Of a stretch of 64,000 nt of DNA, positions 34,156 to 42,002 are shown piece after piece. The DNA is taken from positions 62,001 to 126,000 of the forward strand of contig NZ_JBAVHX010000015.1 of NCBI RefSeq assembly GCF_049686335.1, in the 5' to 3' direction. Source of the stretch: Buttiauxella sp049686335 (GTDB taxonomy: Bacteria; Pseudomonadota; Gammaproteobacteria; Enterobacterales; Enterobacteriaceae). The notes beneath the pieces are model-generated. The model was not told where the DNA came from. It saw only the letters and a program-made list of their open reading frames with translations, and searched no databases. A program made the position numbers and the translations under genes. Within the stretch, counting starts at the first letter, position 1; each line of letters starts with the position of its first letter.

Positions 34156-34943
34156 TACTTTAAGGTGCAATCACCGCAACGTTGTACATCTGGCAACTTA
34201 TAACGCTGGCAGCAGGTGCGACGAACCAGTAAACCTTCGCGTTGAATGACTGTGCGGTAAAGGGGATTTTCTTGCCCATTGTGCAGTTGTTTTTCAAAGA
34301 AACAAGCGTGACGTAATTGCGCGATTGTCGCTTCATCAAGCAACTCTCTCAGCTCGCCAAAAAACCAATTCAGCAAATAGCCGGTATTGCTCCAGATGAG
34401 TTTTCCATTTATATCACCGGTGCTTTCCAGCGCATCCACGACAGGCAGTATCCCTTCAACCAGGAGTTTCTCGAGGCGTTGCTGCAACGGCAGAGTGGTG
34501 GCCACTTTGTCTTCATGAACGTCTATCCAGAAATTAGCGGCTCTGCCCGTTTCATGGAACTCGACATGAATATGTTGTGGGTCGACATTCAGGGCGCGCG
34601 GTTGAGTTATCAACGCCATCACCAGCGGAGGTACTAACAGGCCAAGGTACCATTGCGCCCACAGGGACTTCAGCGGTTTACCTTCACGGGCAAGTTGCGG
34701 CTGGTTGCGATAAATATGGTCACTGTAACAGGCGAGAAGCGAGGTTAATGCCGCTGGCTGCGACCATTGTAAAAGCGTCTGGCTGTGTGCTGGAGCGTGC
34801 TCACCGAGGTTGATGAAGTCGTTAAAATAGGGCCGATGTGCGACGAAATGCGCGCGCAACTCATCCGCCTGCGACGGTTGTGAGCGGGTAAATGGCGACT
34901 GCCATGCAAATTCATCAAAAAACAGTGAAGACTGTAAAGCCAT
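34155..34943 (-). CDS. fhuF: Siderophore-iron reductase FhuF
   Basis: 262-residue cytoplasmic 2Fe-2S protein that reduces hydroxamate-siderophore iron (ferrioxamine, coprogen, ferrichrome). The unusual cluster motif is intact at the C-terminus: CC-x10-C-x2-C in RRTCCQRYKLPDVQRCGDCTLK. FHETGRAANFWIDV and IWSNTGYLLNWFF are conserved. ATG 34943 gives the E. coli length; an in-frame TTG at 34949 is an alternative, and neither has a strong Shine-Dalgarno sequence. A Fur box about 25 bp upstream indicates iron repression. Monocistronic. Confidence 0.95.
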   Translation of the reverse strand: MALQSSLFFDEFAWQSPFTRSQPSQADELRAHFVAHRPYFNDFINLGEHAPAHSQTLLQWSQPAALTSLLACYSDHIYRNQPQLAREGKPLKSLWAQWYLGLLVPPLVMALITQPRALNVDPQHIHVEFHETGRAANFWIDVHEDKVATTLPLQQRLEKLLVEGILPVVDALESTGDINGKLIWSNTGYLLNWFFGELRELLDEATIAQLRHACFFEKQLHNGQENPLYRTVIQREGLLVRRTCCQRYKLPDVQRCGDCTLK

Positions 34944-34965
34944 CGACAAACAAGACCACTAATAC

Positions 34966-34984
34966 AAATGATAATGATTGCTAA
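34966..34984 (-). promoter_or_regulatory. Fur box of fhuF
   Basis: On the plus strand AAATGATAATGATTGCTAA, matching the GATAATGAT repeat pattern of the Fur consensus, 22 bp upstream of the fhuF ATG. It fits iron-dependent repression as in E. coli. Confidence 0.7.
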
Positions 34985-35051
34985 TCCTATCTATAGGCAT
35001 GGCCTTTAGCAAGGCTATTTTGTGCGCGAGTTTTTGAAAGGCGGTTATGAC

Positions 35052-36116
35052 TCAGGAGGGTTGCAGCGACTCGCTGACAAATATGCTATTACGGCCCTGG
35101 CGTTTGGCCCGATAAAGAGCGCTATCAGCCTGGCGTAAAGCTTCTTCAATATCCCCTTGTTCGAGAACAGCAAGACCAATACTGGTCGTGACGTGAGTGG
35201 CAACATCTTCATTAAACAAATGGGGTATTTTTAAATCATAAACCCGCTTGCGGATCCGTTCAGCGGTTTGCAAAGCCTGCTCAGCATCCACATTCGTCAG
35301 CAACACCATAAATTCTTCACCCCCATAGCGGGTGACGATATCGCGCGAACGTACGGCATCGCGAATGGCTGCGGAAACATGCGTCAGGGCCTGGTCGCCC
35401 ATGCTGTGGCCATAATTGTCATTGAAAGCTTTAAAATGATCGATATCGAGCAACAAGACGAAATGCGTGCCACTACCGAGAGCGAGCACGGTCTCAAGAC
35501 GGTTTTGAAAACCACGCCGGTTATACAGACCGGTAAGCGGGTCTAACATGCTCAAATCATTAAGAGTTTCTTTCTCTTCGAGCAGTTTATCCATCAAGCG
35601 ACGGGTAAATTTATCGTTTCGTTGCTGAATGATGGTCTGAATGGTAATGCCTATGCCTGGCAGGGCAATCGAATACAAAACACGGGGCCAGTTATCCCCT
35701 CGATCGAGCCACAATATCATCGCGGTTACAGGCAGGCAGGAGGCAATAAATGCTTGTATATTATTAATAAAAGAGATCGAACCAATAAATAATATCGCCA
35801 ATAAGGCAATAATTAGAAAATTGAGATCTCTAATTGGCATCACACTGACTTTTATATAAATATGCCACGACCAAAGTAATCCAATTATTAACGAGATAGC
35901 GTTAATGTTGATCAACTGTTTTTTGTTAACGAACTGCCAAACCAGGCATGCGAGGCTTATCACCAGCACCATGATTATCGGTACGGTAAGATGCTGAGTG
36001 TTGGCAGAAGGCGACGCAATACTAAATCCCGCAGAAAAGGCGTTCAGTAATAAAAATAAACGCAACGAGAGTTGATGTTTCCCTTTGAGTAAAGCGCGCC
36101 AGGTTGTTGCTGTCAT
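35052..36116 (-). CDS. Membrane-anchored diguanylate cyclase (GGDEF)
   Basis: 354-residue protein with an N-terminal membrane region of about six helices (residues about 15-165) and a C-terminal GGDEF domain (about 190-350). The active-site motif is GGEEF at 265-269, and the allosteric inhibitory site RSRD sits at 256-259, exactly five residues before it. Both are intact, so it should make cyclic di-GMP and be product-inhibited. DPLTGLYNRRGF is the typical start of the domain. The membrane sensor does not match a named MASE domain I can assign. It sits between fhuF and yjjZ, which E. coli lacks. Confidence 0.9.
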   Translation of the reverse strand: MTATTWRALLKGKHQLSLRLFLLLNAFSAGFSIASPSANTQHLTVPIIMVLVISLACLVWQFVNKKQLININAISLIIGLLWSWHIYIKVSVMPIRDLNFLIIALLAILFIGSISFINNIQAFIASCLPVTAMILWLDRGDNWPRVLYSIALPGIGITIQTIIQQRNDKFTRRLMDKLLEEKETLNDLSMLDPLTGLYNRRGFQNRLETVLALGSGTHFVLLLDIDHFKAFNDNYGHSMGDQALTHVSAAIRDAVRSRDIVTRYGGEEFMVLLTNVDAEQALQTAERIRKRVYDLKIPHLFNEDVATHVTTSIGLAVLEQGDIEEALRQADSALYRAKRQGRNSIFVSESLQPS

Positions 36117-36352
36117 ATCAAATAATTCTTTCGACTCGAATACAACGTTATGTTGTTGAATAATGTTATAAAAAAGAGACAGGGAATATGATTACGTAAA
36201 GTAATTATGTGGTTGTTAATCATAGATTTTAATTCGGTGCTAAATCTATCACCTTAATGAAATTATGTCATCCGATGATGATGAATGCTGAACAATTACT
36301 CATGTAAACAAAGCGCGATGCCATCGCTGACAAACGAGAAATTATATCATAT

Positions 36353-36371
36353 GATATTGGTTATCATTTAC
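36353..36371 (+). promoter_or_regulatory. Candidate Fur box of yjjZ
   Basis: GATATTGGTTATCATTTAC matches 14 of 19 positions of the Fur consensus GATAATGATAATCATTATC. It ends 10 bp before the yjjZ start, so it would overlap the promoter or leader. Confidence 0.5.
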
Positions 36372-36381
36372 GATTGGCGAG

Positions 36382-36630
36382 ATGGCGATGATGTTACAAC
36401 GGCAGTTAGAGAGCGCGTGGGGTGTACTGATACCTGGAGGGATCGTCGCCGCGTTATTGTATCTGGATCTTTCTTTTAGTCAGTGGCGAGTGCTGATTGT
36501 ACTGGGATTATTGGCGACTACGGCAATGCTGTACCATAAACGGTTACGTCACTTTGTACTATTGCCATCATGCGTTGCGTTTGCCAGCGGACTTGCATTA
36601 GTGATGATGAATTTGGGAACGATGAAATAA
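36382..36630 (+). CDS. yjjZ: DUF1435 small membrane protein YjjZ
   Basis: 82-residue protein, almost entirely membrane-embedded, with about three helices (AWGVLIPGGIVAALLYLDL; VLIVLGLLATTAMLYH; FVLLPSCVAFASGLALVMMNL). The conserved core LYHKRLRHFVLLPSC identifies DUF1435/YjjZ. Three ATGs are possible (36382, 36388, 36391); the E. coli protein begins MLQR, equivalent to 36391, and I list the longest. Function unknown. A Fur-box-like sequence directly upstream suggests iron control, as for the nearby fhuF. Confidence 0.8.
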   Translation: MAMMLQRQLESAWGVLIPGGIVAALLYLDLSFSQWRVLIVLGLLATTAMLYHKRLRHFVLLPSCVAFASGLALVMMNLGTMK

Positions 36631-36683
36631 AGGAGATAAAACAGAGGATGATGAGAGTACTAAAGGAAAAGATTGATAAGAAT

Positions 36684-36770
36684 TGGTGCGAAGAGAGGGA
36701 CTTGAACCCTCACGTCCGTAAGGACACTAACACCTGAAGCTAGCGCGTCTACCAATTCCGCCACCTTCGC
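36684..36770 (-). tRNA. leuV: tRNA-Leu (CAG), third in operon
   Basis: 87 nt including an encoded CCA end. On the minus strand the acceptor GCGAAGG pairs with CCTTCGC-type 3' bases, and the anticodon loop reads CUUCAGG with CAG. The long variable arm is typical of class II tRNA-Leu. It differs from the other two copies in one variable-arm base (TCC instead of TTC in GTGTNCTTACGG). Confidence 0.97.
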
Positions 36771-36802
36771 AATTCAAAACTTATCTGATATCGCCTTCGC
36801 AT

Positions 36803-36889
36803 TGGTGCGAAGAGAGGGACTTGAACCCTCACGTCCGTAAGAACACTAACACCTGAAGCTAGCGCGTCTACCAATTCCGCCACCTTCGC
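36803..36889 (-). tRNA. leuP: tRNA-Leu (CAG), second in operon
   Basis: 87 nt, anticodon CAG, encoded CCA. Identical in structure to the first copy, with a spacer of 32-33 bp to each neighbour. Confidence 0.97.
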
Positions 36890-36918
36890 GCAGTGCGAAC
36901 GATATCTTGCGTGGTTAA

Positions 36919-37005
36919 TGGTGCGAAGAGAGGGACTTGAACCCTCACGTCCGTAAGAACACTAACACCTGAAGCTAGCGCGTCTACCAATTCCGCCACC
37001 TTCGC
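36919..37005 (-). tRNA. leuQ: tRNA-Leu (CAG), first in operon
   Basis: 87 nt, anticodon CAG, encoded CCA. Promoter-proximal copy of the three-gene leu operon, in the same position beside rsmC as leuQPV of E. coli. CAG reads the commonest leucine codon CUG. Confidence 0.97.
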
Positions 37006-37043
37006 ATACCCACAACACCGAAGTATTGTAACCACGGAGGCGC

Positions 37044-37071
37044 ATTCTAGATGTTTTCTGCGCGTCGTCAA
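37044..37071 (-). promoter_or_regulatory. Stable-RNA promoter of the leu tRNA operon
   Basis: On the minus strand TTGACG (37071-37066), a 16-bp spacer, TAGAAT (37049-37044), then GCGCCTCC. The GC-rich discriminator and 16-bp spacer are hallmarks of stringently controlled tRNA/rRNA promoters. Confidence 0.85.
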
Positions 37072-37082
37072 CAGTTAATTTG

Positions 37083-37116
37083 GTGCCGCTTTTCTAATCG
37101 CTGGAAAAAGCGGCAC
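37083..37116 (-). terminator. Hairpin after rsmC
   Basis: An 11-bp perfect stem, GTGCCGCTTTT with AAAAGCGGCAC. It lies 10 bp past the rsmC stop and before the leu promoter. Only CAAATTAA follows, so it is a probable but not textbook terminator. Confidence 0.6.
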
Positions 37117-37125
37117 AACAGGGTG

Positions 37126-38157
37126 TTAGCGCTTCTTTACGCCACGCATAACAACGGAGCGATAAACTTTGAATCGGCCAGTTTGAGCAATCACTTCGTG
37201 GTTGCCAAAGGTTTCGTCCAGCACGTCCGGATACGCCAGGAAGGCGTTCGCCACGATACGTAATTCACCACCCATATTCAGATGACGAACTGCGCCACGG
37301 ATCAGCTGATGCGCTGCATCAAGGCTGGTCTGAAGACCATCGTGGAACGGCGGGTTAGAGATAATCATGTCAAAACGACCATTCACTTCGGAGTAGACGT
37401 TACTGGCGATAACTTCGCCTTCAATCTCATTGGCTGCAAGAGTTGCACGGCTGGCTGCGACAGCTGGCGCTGAAACATCACACAACGTCAGACGGACTTT
37501 TGGAGAATGTTTTGCTAGTGAAACTGCCAGCACGCCAGCACCACAACCGACATCCAGCACTTTGCCTTTGGTATGCGGCGTTAGCGTGGAAAGCAGCAAT
37601 TTGCTGCCGGTATCCAGGCCGTCACGGCTAAATACGCCAGGCAACGTTTTCACGGTCAGGCCTTCGTGTTGATACTCATCCCACCAGGAATGCTCATCAA
37701 ACTGTGGCTGTTTTTCCAGACGGCCATGATAGAAACCGCAACGACGAGCGCTATCAATTTTATTCAGTGGGCTGAATTCTGCGAGCATTTGCTCAGCACT
37801 GCGCACACCACTGCGGTTTTCGCCAACCACAAAAATGTCGCTACCGACTGGCATCAGCGAAAGAATATTCATCAACTGGAACTGAGCTTCTGGCTTGTTT
37901 TTAGGCCAGTAGTAAATCAGGGTGTTGCAGTCGCCAATGGTGCTGGCATCTGCCACCAGGCTGTATTGTGCATCATCGCCCATCTGGGCGTTCAACACCT
38001 GCCAATGGTGAAATTGTTGGGTATGGACGCGACTTGCAGCCGTTTCGAAACGCGCAGGCAGGTCGTCTTGTAAATCACCGGCAAACAGCACGCGGCTTTC
38101 GGTAAAATCATCGCTATGGCGCAGCAGCACTTCACTTGCCGGGGTTAACGCAGACAT
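37126..38157 (-). CDS. rsmC: 16S rRNA m2G1207 methyltransferase RsmC
   Basis: 343 residues, exactly the E. coli length. Methylates G1207 of 16S rRNA in the 30S subunit using SAM. It has the duplicated methyltransferase fold: a degenerate N-terminal copy (about 1-185) and a catalytic C-terminal copy with VLDVGCGAGVLAVSLA (motif I) and ISNPPFHDG (the N-P-P-F motif typical of guanine-N2 methyltransferases). Starts ATG 38157, divergent from holD by about 110 bp. Confidence 0.97.
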   Translation of the reverse strand: MSALTPASEVLLRHSDDFTESRVLFAGDLQDDLPARFETAASRVHTQQFHHWQVLNAQMGDDAQYSLVADASTIGDCNTLIYYWPKNKPEAQFQLMNILSLMPVGSDIFVVGENRSGVRSAEQMLAEFSPLNKIDSARRCGFYHGRLEKQPQFDEHSWWDEYQHEGLTVKTLPGVFSRDGLDTGSKLLLSTLTPHTKGKVLDVGCGAGVLAVSLAKHSPKVRLTLCDVSAPAVAASRATLAANEIEGEVIASNVYSEVNGRFDMIISNPPFHDGLQTSLDAAHQLIRGAVRHLNMGGELRIVANAFLAYPDVLDETFGNHEVIAQTGRFKVYRSVVMRGVKKR

Positions 38158-38265
38158 CAGGACACTCCTATTAAAGCAGAGCGGCGATTATAGAGCTTTA
38201 ATGGCGTACATTCGATGAATTTGCTATATTTGCGCCCCAATTGGCACTCTCTATCGGGTTTCGCT

Positions 38266-38688
38266 ATGCCCCAAATACCTTTGCGACGTGACTGGTTGTT
38301 ACAACAACTGGGCATTACCCAGTGGGAGCTGCGACGCCCGGCTGCATTGAAGGGCGAAATTGCAGTCTCACTGCATGAAAACGTTAAGCTACTGATGATT
38401 GCCGAAAACCTTCCAGATTTAAGCGATCCATTGGTTAATGATGTTTTGCGCAGTTTGAATCTGGATGCACAGCAGGTTATGCAATTAACACCTGAACGTG
38501 CCGCGATGCTACCTGGCGAAAGCCGCTGTAATAGCTGGCGACTGGGAGTGAGTGAACCGCTCTCCATTCCAGGGGCGCAGTTAGCGACCCCCGAATTAAA
38601 CGAACTTTATCAAAATGGCGCGGCAAGACAGGCGCTGTGGCAGCAAATTTGCGAATATGAACACGATTTCTTCCCTCACCACAAATGA
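38266..38688 (+). CDS. holD: DNA polymerase III psi subunit
   Basis: 140 residues. Psi links the clamp loader (tau/gamma) to chi and thus to SSB. The N-terminal peptide that binds gamma/tau is recognisable (RRDWLLQQLGITQWELRRPAALKGE), as are CNSWRLG and QICEYEHDFFPHHK at the C-terminus. Start at ATG 38266, matching the E. coli N-terminus; the frame extends upstream without homology. It overlaps rimI by 32 bp, as in E. coli. Confidence 0.95.
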   Translation: MPQIPLRRDWLLQQLGITQWELRRPAALKGEIAVSLHENVKLLMIAENLPDLSDPLVNDVLRSLNLDAQQVMQLTPERAAMLPGESRCNSWRLGVSEPLSIPGAQLATPELNELYQNGAARQALWQQICEYEHDFFPHHK

Positions 38689-39100
38689 CTTGAGCTCGGC
38701 GTATGCCATCGAGCTTCGCAGCCATGCCTTCCCGTGGAGTGAAAAAACTTTCGCCAGCAACGAAGGCGATCGGTATCTGAATTTGCGTCTCGATGTAGAC
38801 GGCAAAATGGCGGCGTTTGCGGTGACCCAGGTCGTGCTGGACGAAGCGACGTTATTTAATATTGCGGTCGATCCTGCTTATCAAAGGCAGGGATTGGGCC
38901 GTCAGTTGCTGGAGTATTTAATCAGCGAACTGGAAGCGCGAGATGTGTTTACCCTGTGGCTTGAAGTGCGCGCCTCGAACAAGGCAGCGATTGCACTTTA
39001 TGAAAGCCTGGGCTTTAACGAGGCGACTATTCGCCGTAATTACTACCCGACAACAGAGGGTCGGGAAGACGCCATCATTATGGCGTTACCATTAGGCTAA
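38657..39100 (+). CDS. rimI: Ribosomal protein S18 alanine N-acetyltransferase RimI
   Basis: 147-residue GNAT acetyltransferase that acetylates the N-terminal Ala of S18. The acetyl-CoA loop YQRQGLGRQLLEYL (Q/RxxGxG/A) and the C-terminal NNYYP-type motif (RRNYYPTT) are present. SHAFPWSEKTFASN matches the substrate-binding loop. ATG 38657 is inside the end of holD, giving the conserved MNTISSL start. Part of the holD-rimI-yjjG(-prfC) run. Confidence 0.96.
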   Translation: MNTISSLTTNDLSSAYAIELRSHAFPWSEKTFASNEGDRYLNLRLDVDGKMAAFAVTQVVLDEATLFNIAVDPAYQRQGLGRQLLEYLISELEARDVFTLWLEVRASNKAAIALYESLGFNEATIRRNYYPTTEGREDAIIMALPLG

Positions 39101-39115
39101 AACGAAGGTGTGTTG

Positions 39116-39790
39116 ATGAACTGGGACTGGATTTTATTTGATGCTGACGAAACGTTATTTACCTTTGACGCATTTAGCGGCTTACAGCGGATGTTTCTCG
39201 ATTATAGCGTGACGTTTACCGCTGACGATTTCCAGGATTACCAAGCAGTTAACAAGCCTTTGTGGGTCGATTACCAGAACGGTGCCATTAGCGCACTGCA
39301 GTTGCAGCACCAACGTTTCCAGGGCTGGTCGGAAAGATTATCTGTCCCGGCGGGTGACCTTAACGCCGCATTTCTGAATGCGATGGCTGAAATTTGCGTG
39401 CCATTACCCGGTGCGCTCTCGTTGCTTAATGCCCTAAAAGATAAAGTAAAAATCGGTATTATTACCAACGGTTTTACGGCGTTGCAGCAAATCCGCCTTG
39501 AGCGTACCGGCCTGCGAGACTATTTAGACCTGCTGGTGATTTCAGAGGAAGTTGGGGTCGCAAAACCCGATCGCAAAATCTTTGATTTTACGTTTGAGAA
39601 AATGGGCAACCCGCGACGCGACCGCGTTTTGATGGTTGGCGATACCGCAGAATCAGATATTCTGGGCGGCATAAACGCGGGAATTGCGACCTGCTGGCTG
39701 AATGCCCACGGAAGAAGCTTACCGGAAGGCATCCGACCAACCTGGGAAGTTGCCTCATTAAATGAACTGGAGCGATTGTTGTGTAACTAA
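39116..39790 (+). CDS. yjjG: Pyrimidine 5'-nucleotidase YjjG (HAD family)
   Basis: 224-residue HAD-like house-cleaning phosphatase acting on dUMP/dTMP/UMP and non-canonical pyrimidine nucleotides. Catalytic motif I is LFDADETLF (D10 and D12 from the ATG), motif II is IITNGF, motif III a Lys in GVAKPDRKIF, and motif IV GDTAESDILGG. ATG 39116 follows AAGGTG; the GTG at 39110 is too close to it. An ERIC element begins 8 bp after the stop. Confidence 0.96.
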   Translation: MNWDWILFDADETLFTFDAFSGLQRMFLDYSVTFTADDFQDYQAVNKPLWVDYQNGAISALQLQHQRFQGWSERLSVPAGDLNAAFLNAMAEICVPLPGALSLLNALKDKVKIGIITNGFTALQQIRLERTGLRDYLDLLVISEEVGVAKPDRKIFDFTFEKMGNPRRDRVLMVGDTAESDILGGINAGIATCWLNAHGRSLPEGIRPTWEVASLNELERLLCN

Positions 39791-39798
39791 TGACTGCA

Positions 39799-39924
39799 AA
39801 TACCCCTCATACTTCAAGCTGCATCATTGTTGGCTGCGTTTACTCACCCGAATCACTTACTAAAGTAAGCTCATCGGGACTCGCTCTCTTGCCGCCTCAA
39901 TGCAACTCGAATTATTTTGGGTAT
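39799..39924. repeat. ERIC element (yjjG-prfC)
   Basis: A 126-bp imperfect palindrome from AATACCCCTCATACTTCAAG to TTATTTTGGGTAT. It has the ERIC centre, here CACTTACTAAAGTAAGCTCA in place of the commoner GTAAGTGACTGGGG-type core. Full length for the family. Confidence 0.9.
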
Positions 39925-39969
39925 CAAGCTCCATTTGGGTATCAAGCTCCATTTGGGTATCAAGCTCCA
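39916..39969. repeat. Three tandem 18-bp repeats at the ERIC border
   Basis: TTTGGGTATCAAGCTCCA occurs three times without mismatch. The first nine bases are the ERIC terminus and the rest is flanking DNA, so the array arose by duplication across the ERIC/host junction. It lies 94 bp before the prfC start. Confidence 0.95.
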
Positions 39970-40062
39970 TTGTTAAACCTGACCTGATGGGTAAAATAGC
40001 CGCCAGGTAATGTTCATTTGCCGCACAGCTTTCTCTGTGCGCATTTCACAGAAGATTTCATT

Positions 40063-41652
40063 ATGACTTTGTCTCCTTTTTTGCAAGAAGTGGGGAAACG
40101 CCGCACTTTTGCGATCATTTCTCACCCGGATGCCGGTAAAACGACCATCACTGAAAAAGTGTTGCTGTTCGGACAGGCGATCCAAACAGCAGGTACGGTC
40201 AAAGGCCGTGGCTCCAGCCAGCATGCTAAATCTGACTGGATGGAAATGGAAAAGCAGCGTGGTATCTCGATTACTACCTCTGTTATGCAATTCCCGTATC
40301 GCGACAGCCTGGTCAATCTGCTTGATACCCCGGGGCATGAAGACTTCTCCGAAGATACTTACCGTACTCTGACCGCTGTCGACTGCTGTTTGATGGTTAT
40401 CGATGCCGCGAAAGGTGTAGAAGATCGTACGCGTAAGCTGATGGAAGTAACCCGTCTGCGTGATACGCCGATCCTCACCTTTATGAACAAACTTGACCGT
40501 GACATCCGTGACCCAATGGAAGTGATGGATGAAGTTGAACGTGAGCTGAAAATTGCTTGTTCTCCTATCACCTGGCCAATCGGCTGCGGCAAATTGTTTA
40601 AAGGGGTTTATCACCTCTATAAAGACGAAACGTATCTGTACCAGACCGGTAAAGGTCACACCATTCAGGAAGTGCGCATCGTTAAAGGATTAGACAACCC
40701 TGAACTTGACGCGGCTGTTGGTGAAGACCTGGCGGCACAATTGCGTGACGAGCTGGAGCTGGTACAAGGTGCTTCTCACGAGTTTGACCGTGAACTGTTC
40801 CTTGAAGGCGAGCTGACGCCAGTCTTCTTCGGTACTGCCCTCGGTAACTTCGGCGTAGACCATATGCTCGATGGCCTGGTTGAATGGGCTCCAGCGCCGA
40901 TGCCGCGTAAAACTGACACCCGTCAGGTTGAGGCAGCAGAAGATAAGTTCACCGGTTTCGTGTTTAAGATTCAGGCAAACATGGATCCGAAACACCGCGA
41001 CCGCGTGGCATTTATGCGTGTGGTGTCCGGCAAATACGAAAAAGGCATGAAACTTCGCCAGGTTCGTACCGGTAAAGACGTGGTGATCTCTGATGCGCTG
41101 ACCTTTATGGCCGGTGACCGCTCGCACGTTGAAGAAGCCTATCCAGGCGACATCATCGGCTTGCACAACCACGGTACCATCCAGATTGGTGATACCTTCA
41201 CCCAGGGCGAAATGATGAAGTTCACCGGCATTCCGAACTTCGCACCGGAACTGTTCCGTCGTATTCGTCTGCGTGACCCGTTGAAGCAGAAGCAGTTGCT
41301 CAAAGGCCTGGTTCAGCTTTCTGAAGAAGGCGCGGTGCAGGTGTTCCGTCCAATCGCCAACAACGATCTGATCGTCGGTGCGGTGGGTGTGCTGCAGTTT
41401 GATGTGGTTGTGGCGCGACTGAAAAGCGAATACAACGTTGAAGCGATTTACGAGTCAGTCAACGTTTCGACGGCGCGTTGGGTTGAAAGTAACGACGTGA
41501 AGAAGTTTGAAGAATTCAAACGGAAAAACGAATTGCAGTTGGCACTCGATGGCGGCGACAACCTCGCTTATATCGCGCCAACCATGGTAAACCTGAACCT
41601 GACGCAAGATCGTTACCCAGAAGTGAACTTCCGTAAAACTCGCGAGCACTAA
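40063..41652 (+). CDS. prfC: Peptide chain release factor RF3
   Basis: 529 residues, the E. coli length. Translational GTPase that recycles RF1/RF2 after termination. G1 SHPDAGKTT (about 19-27), switch I GISITTSV, G3 DTPGHEDF, G4 NKLD, and a C-terminal domain ending with NVEAIYESVNV are all intact. The ATG at 40063 has a weak Shine-Dalgarno sequence. A small hairpin, GCACAG-CTTTCT-CTGTGC, lies about 20 bp upstream in the leader. The extension to 40018 is not conserved. Confidence 0.97.
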   Translation: MTLSPFLQEVGKRRTFAIISHPDAGKTTITEKVLLFGQAIQTAGTVKGRGSSQHAKSDWMEMEKQRGISITTSVMQFPYRDSLVNLLDTPGHEDFSEDTYRTLTAVDCCLMVIDAAKGVEDRTRKLMEVTRLRDTPILTFMNKLDRDIRDPMEVMDEVERELKIACSPITWPIGCGKLFKGVYHLYKDETYLYQTGKGHTIQEVRIVKGLDNPELDAAVGEDLAAQLRDELELVQGASHEFDRELFLEGELTPVFFGTALGNFGVDHMLDGLVEWAPAPMPRKTDTRQVEAAEDKFTGFVFKIQANMDPKHRDRVAFMRVVSGKYEKGMKLRQVRTGKDVVISDALTFMAGDRSHVEEAYPGDIIGLHNHGTIQIGDTFTQGEMMKFTGIPNFAPELFRRIRLRDPLKQKQLLKGLVQLSEEGAVQVFRPIANNDLIVGAVGVLQFDVVVARLKSEYNVEAIYESVNVSTARWVESNDVKKFEEFKRKNELQLALDGGDNLAYIAPTMVNLNLTQDRYPEVNFRKTREH

Positions 41653-41661
41653 TCGTCTCTC

Positions 41662-41696
41662 AGGGCGCGACAGCCGTCGCGTCCTGCTACTTTTCC
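41662..41696 (+). terminator. Terminator of prfC
   Basis: A 10-bp stem, AGGGCGCGAC with GTCGCGTCCT (one G-T pair), loop AGCC. TGCTACTTTT follows. It begins 9 bp after the stop codon. Confidence 0.85.
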
Positions 41697-41725
41697 CGTC
41701 TTATTAATCCCTTACGGAATGTTCT

Positions 41726-41774
41726 TAATTTCCCCCATTTCCCCCACTATTCCCTGTTTTTCCCCGTCCTCCCC
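41726..41774. other. Polypyrimidine tract upstream of osmY
   Basis: A stretch of nearly 50 bp that is almost pure C/T on the plus strand (runs of CCCCC, TTTTT, CCCC). It sits just before the osmY -10. No gene; function unknown. Confidence 0.6.
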
Positions 41775-41795
41775 ATGCAATTCTGTGATTGTTGT

Positions 41796-41805
41796 CTATA
41801 TTTAA
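41796..41805 (+). promoter_or_regulatory. RpoS-type -10 of osmY
   Basis: CTATATTTAA matches the sigmaS-preferred CTATACT-like -10 with a C at -13, as for E. coli osmY. The leader would be about 195 nt. A good -35 is absent, as usual for this gene. Confidence 0.6.
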
Positions 41806-42002
41806 CAAACCAGTGACAAATTAGTTGGTCGAATATGTCAGGTAAGTGAAGCTTTCTGGCGAGTTCGTTCACACTGATTTCGAACGGCGTTATTTAAAAC
41901 TGTACGTAAATTTTTAGGCTGCAGTACTAGCTTGTTTTAAATGGAAAGCCGTGACGCAACGGCTTGTGCTCGAATAGCGAGCAAAACAATAGGAATTAAT
42001 CG

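Noticed and set aside
36684..37005. Possible integrative element attachment site at the tRNA-Leu genes
   Set aside because: tRNA-Leu genes are common integration targets, but no integrase, no partial tRNA duplicate and no att-like repeat was seen on either side; the neighbours are the normal E. coli ones except for the cyclase.
36868..37071. Small open frames across the tRNA-Leu cluster
   Set aside because: They only read through the tRNA genes and their promoter.
39799..39969. CRISPR-like array (three equal 18-bp units)
   Set aside because: Units are tandem with no spacers and arise from the ERIC border; no cas genes are present.
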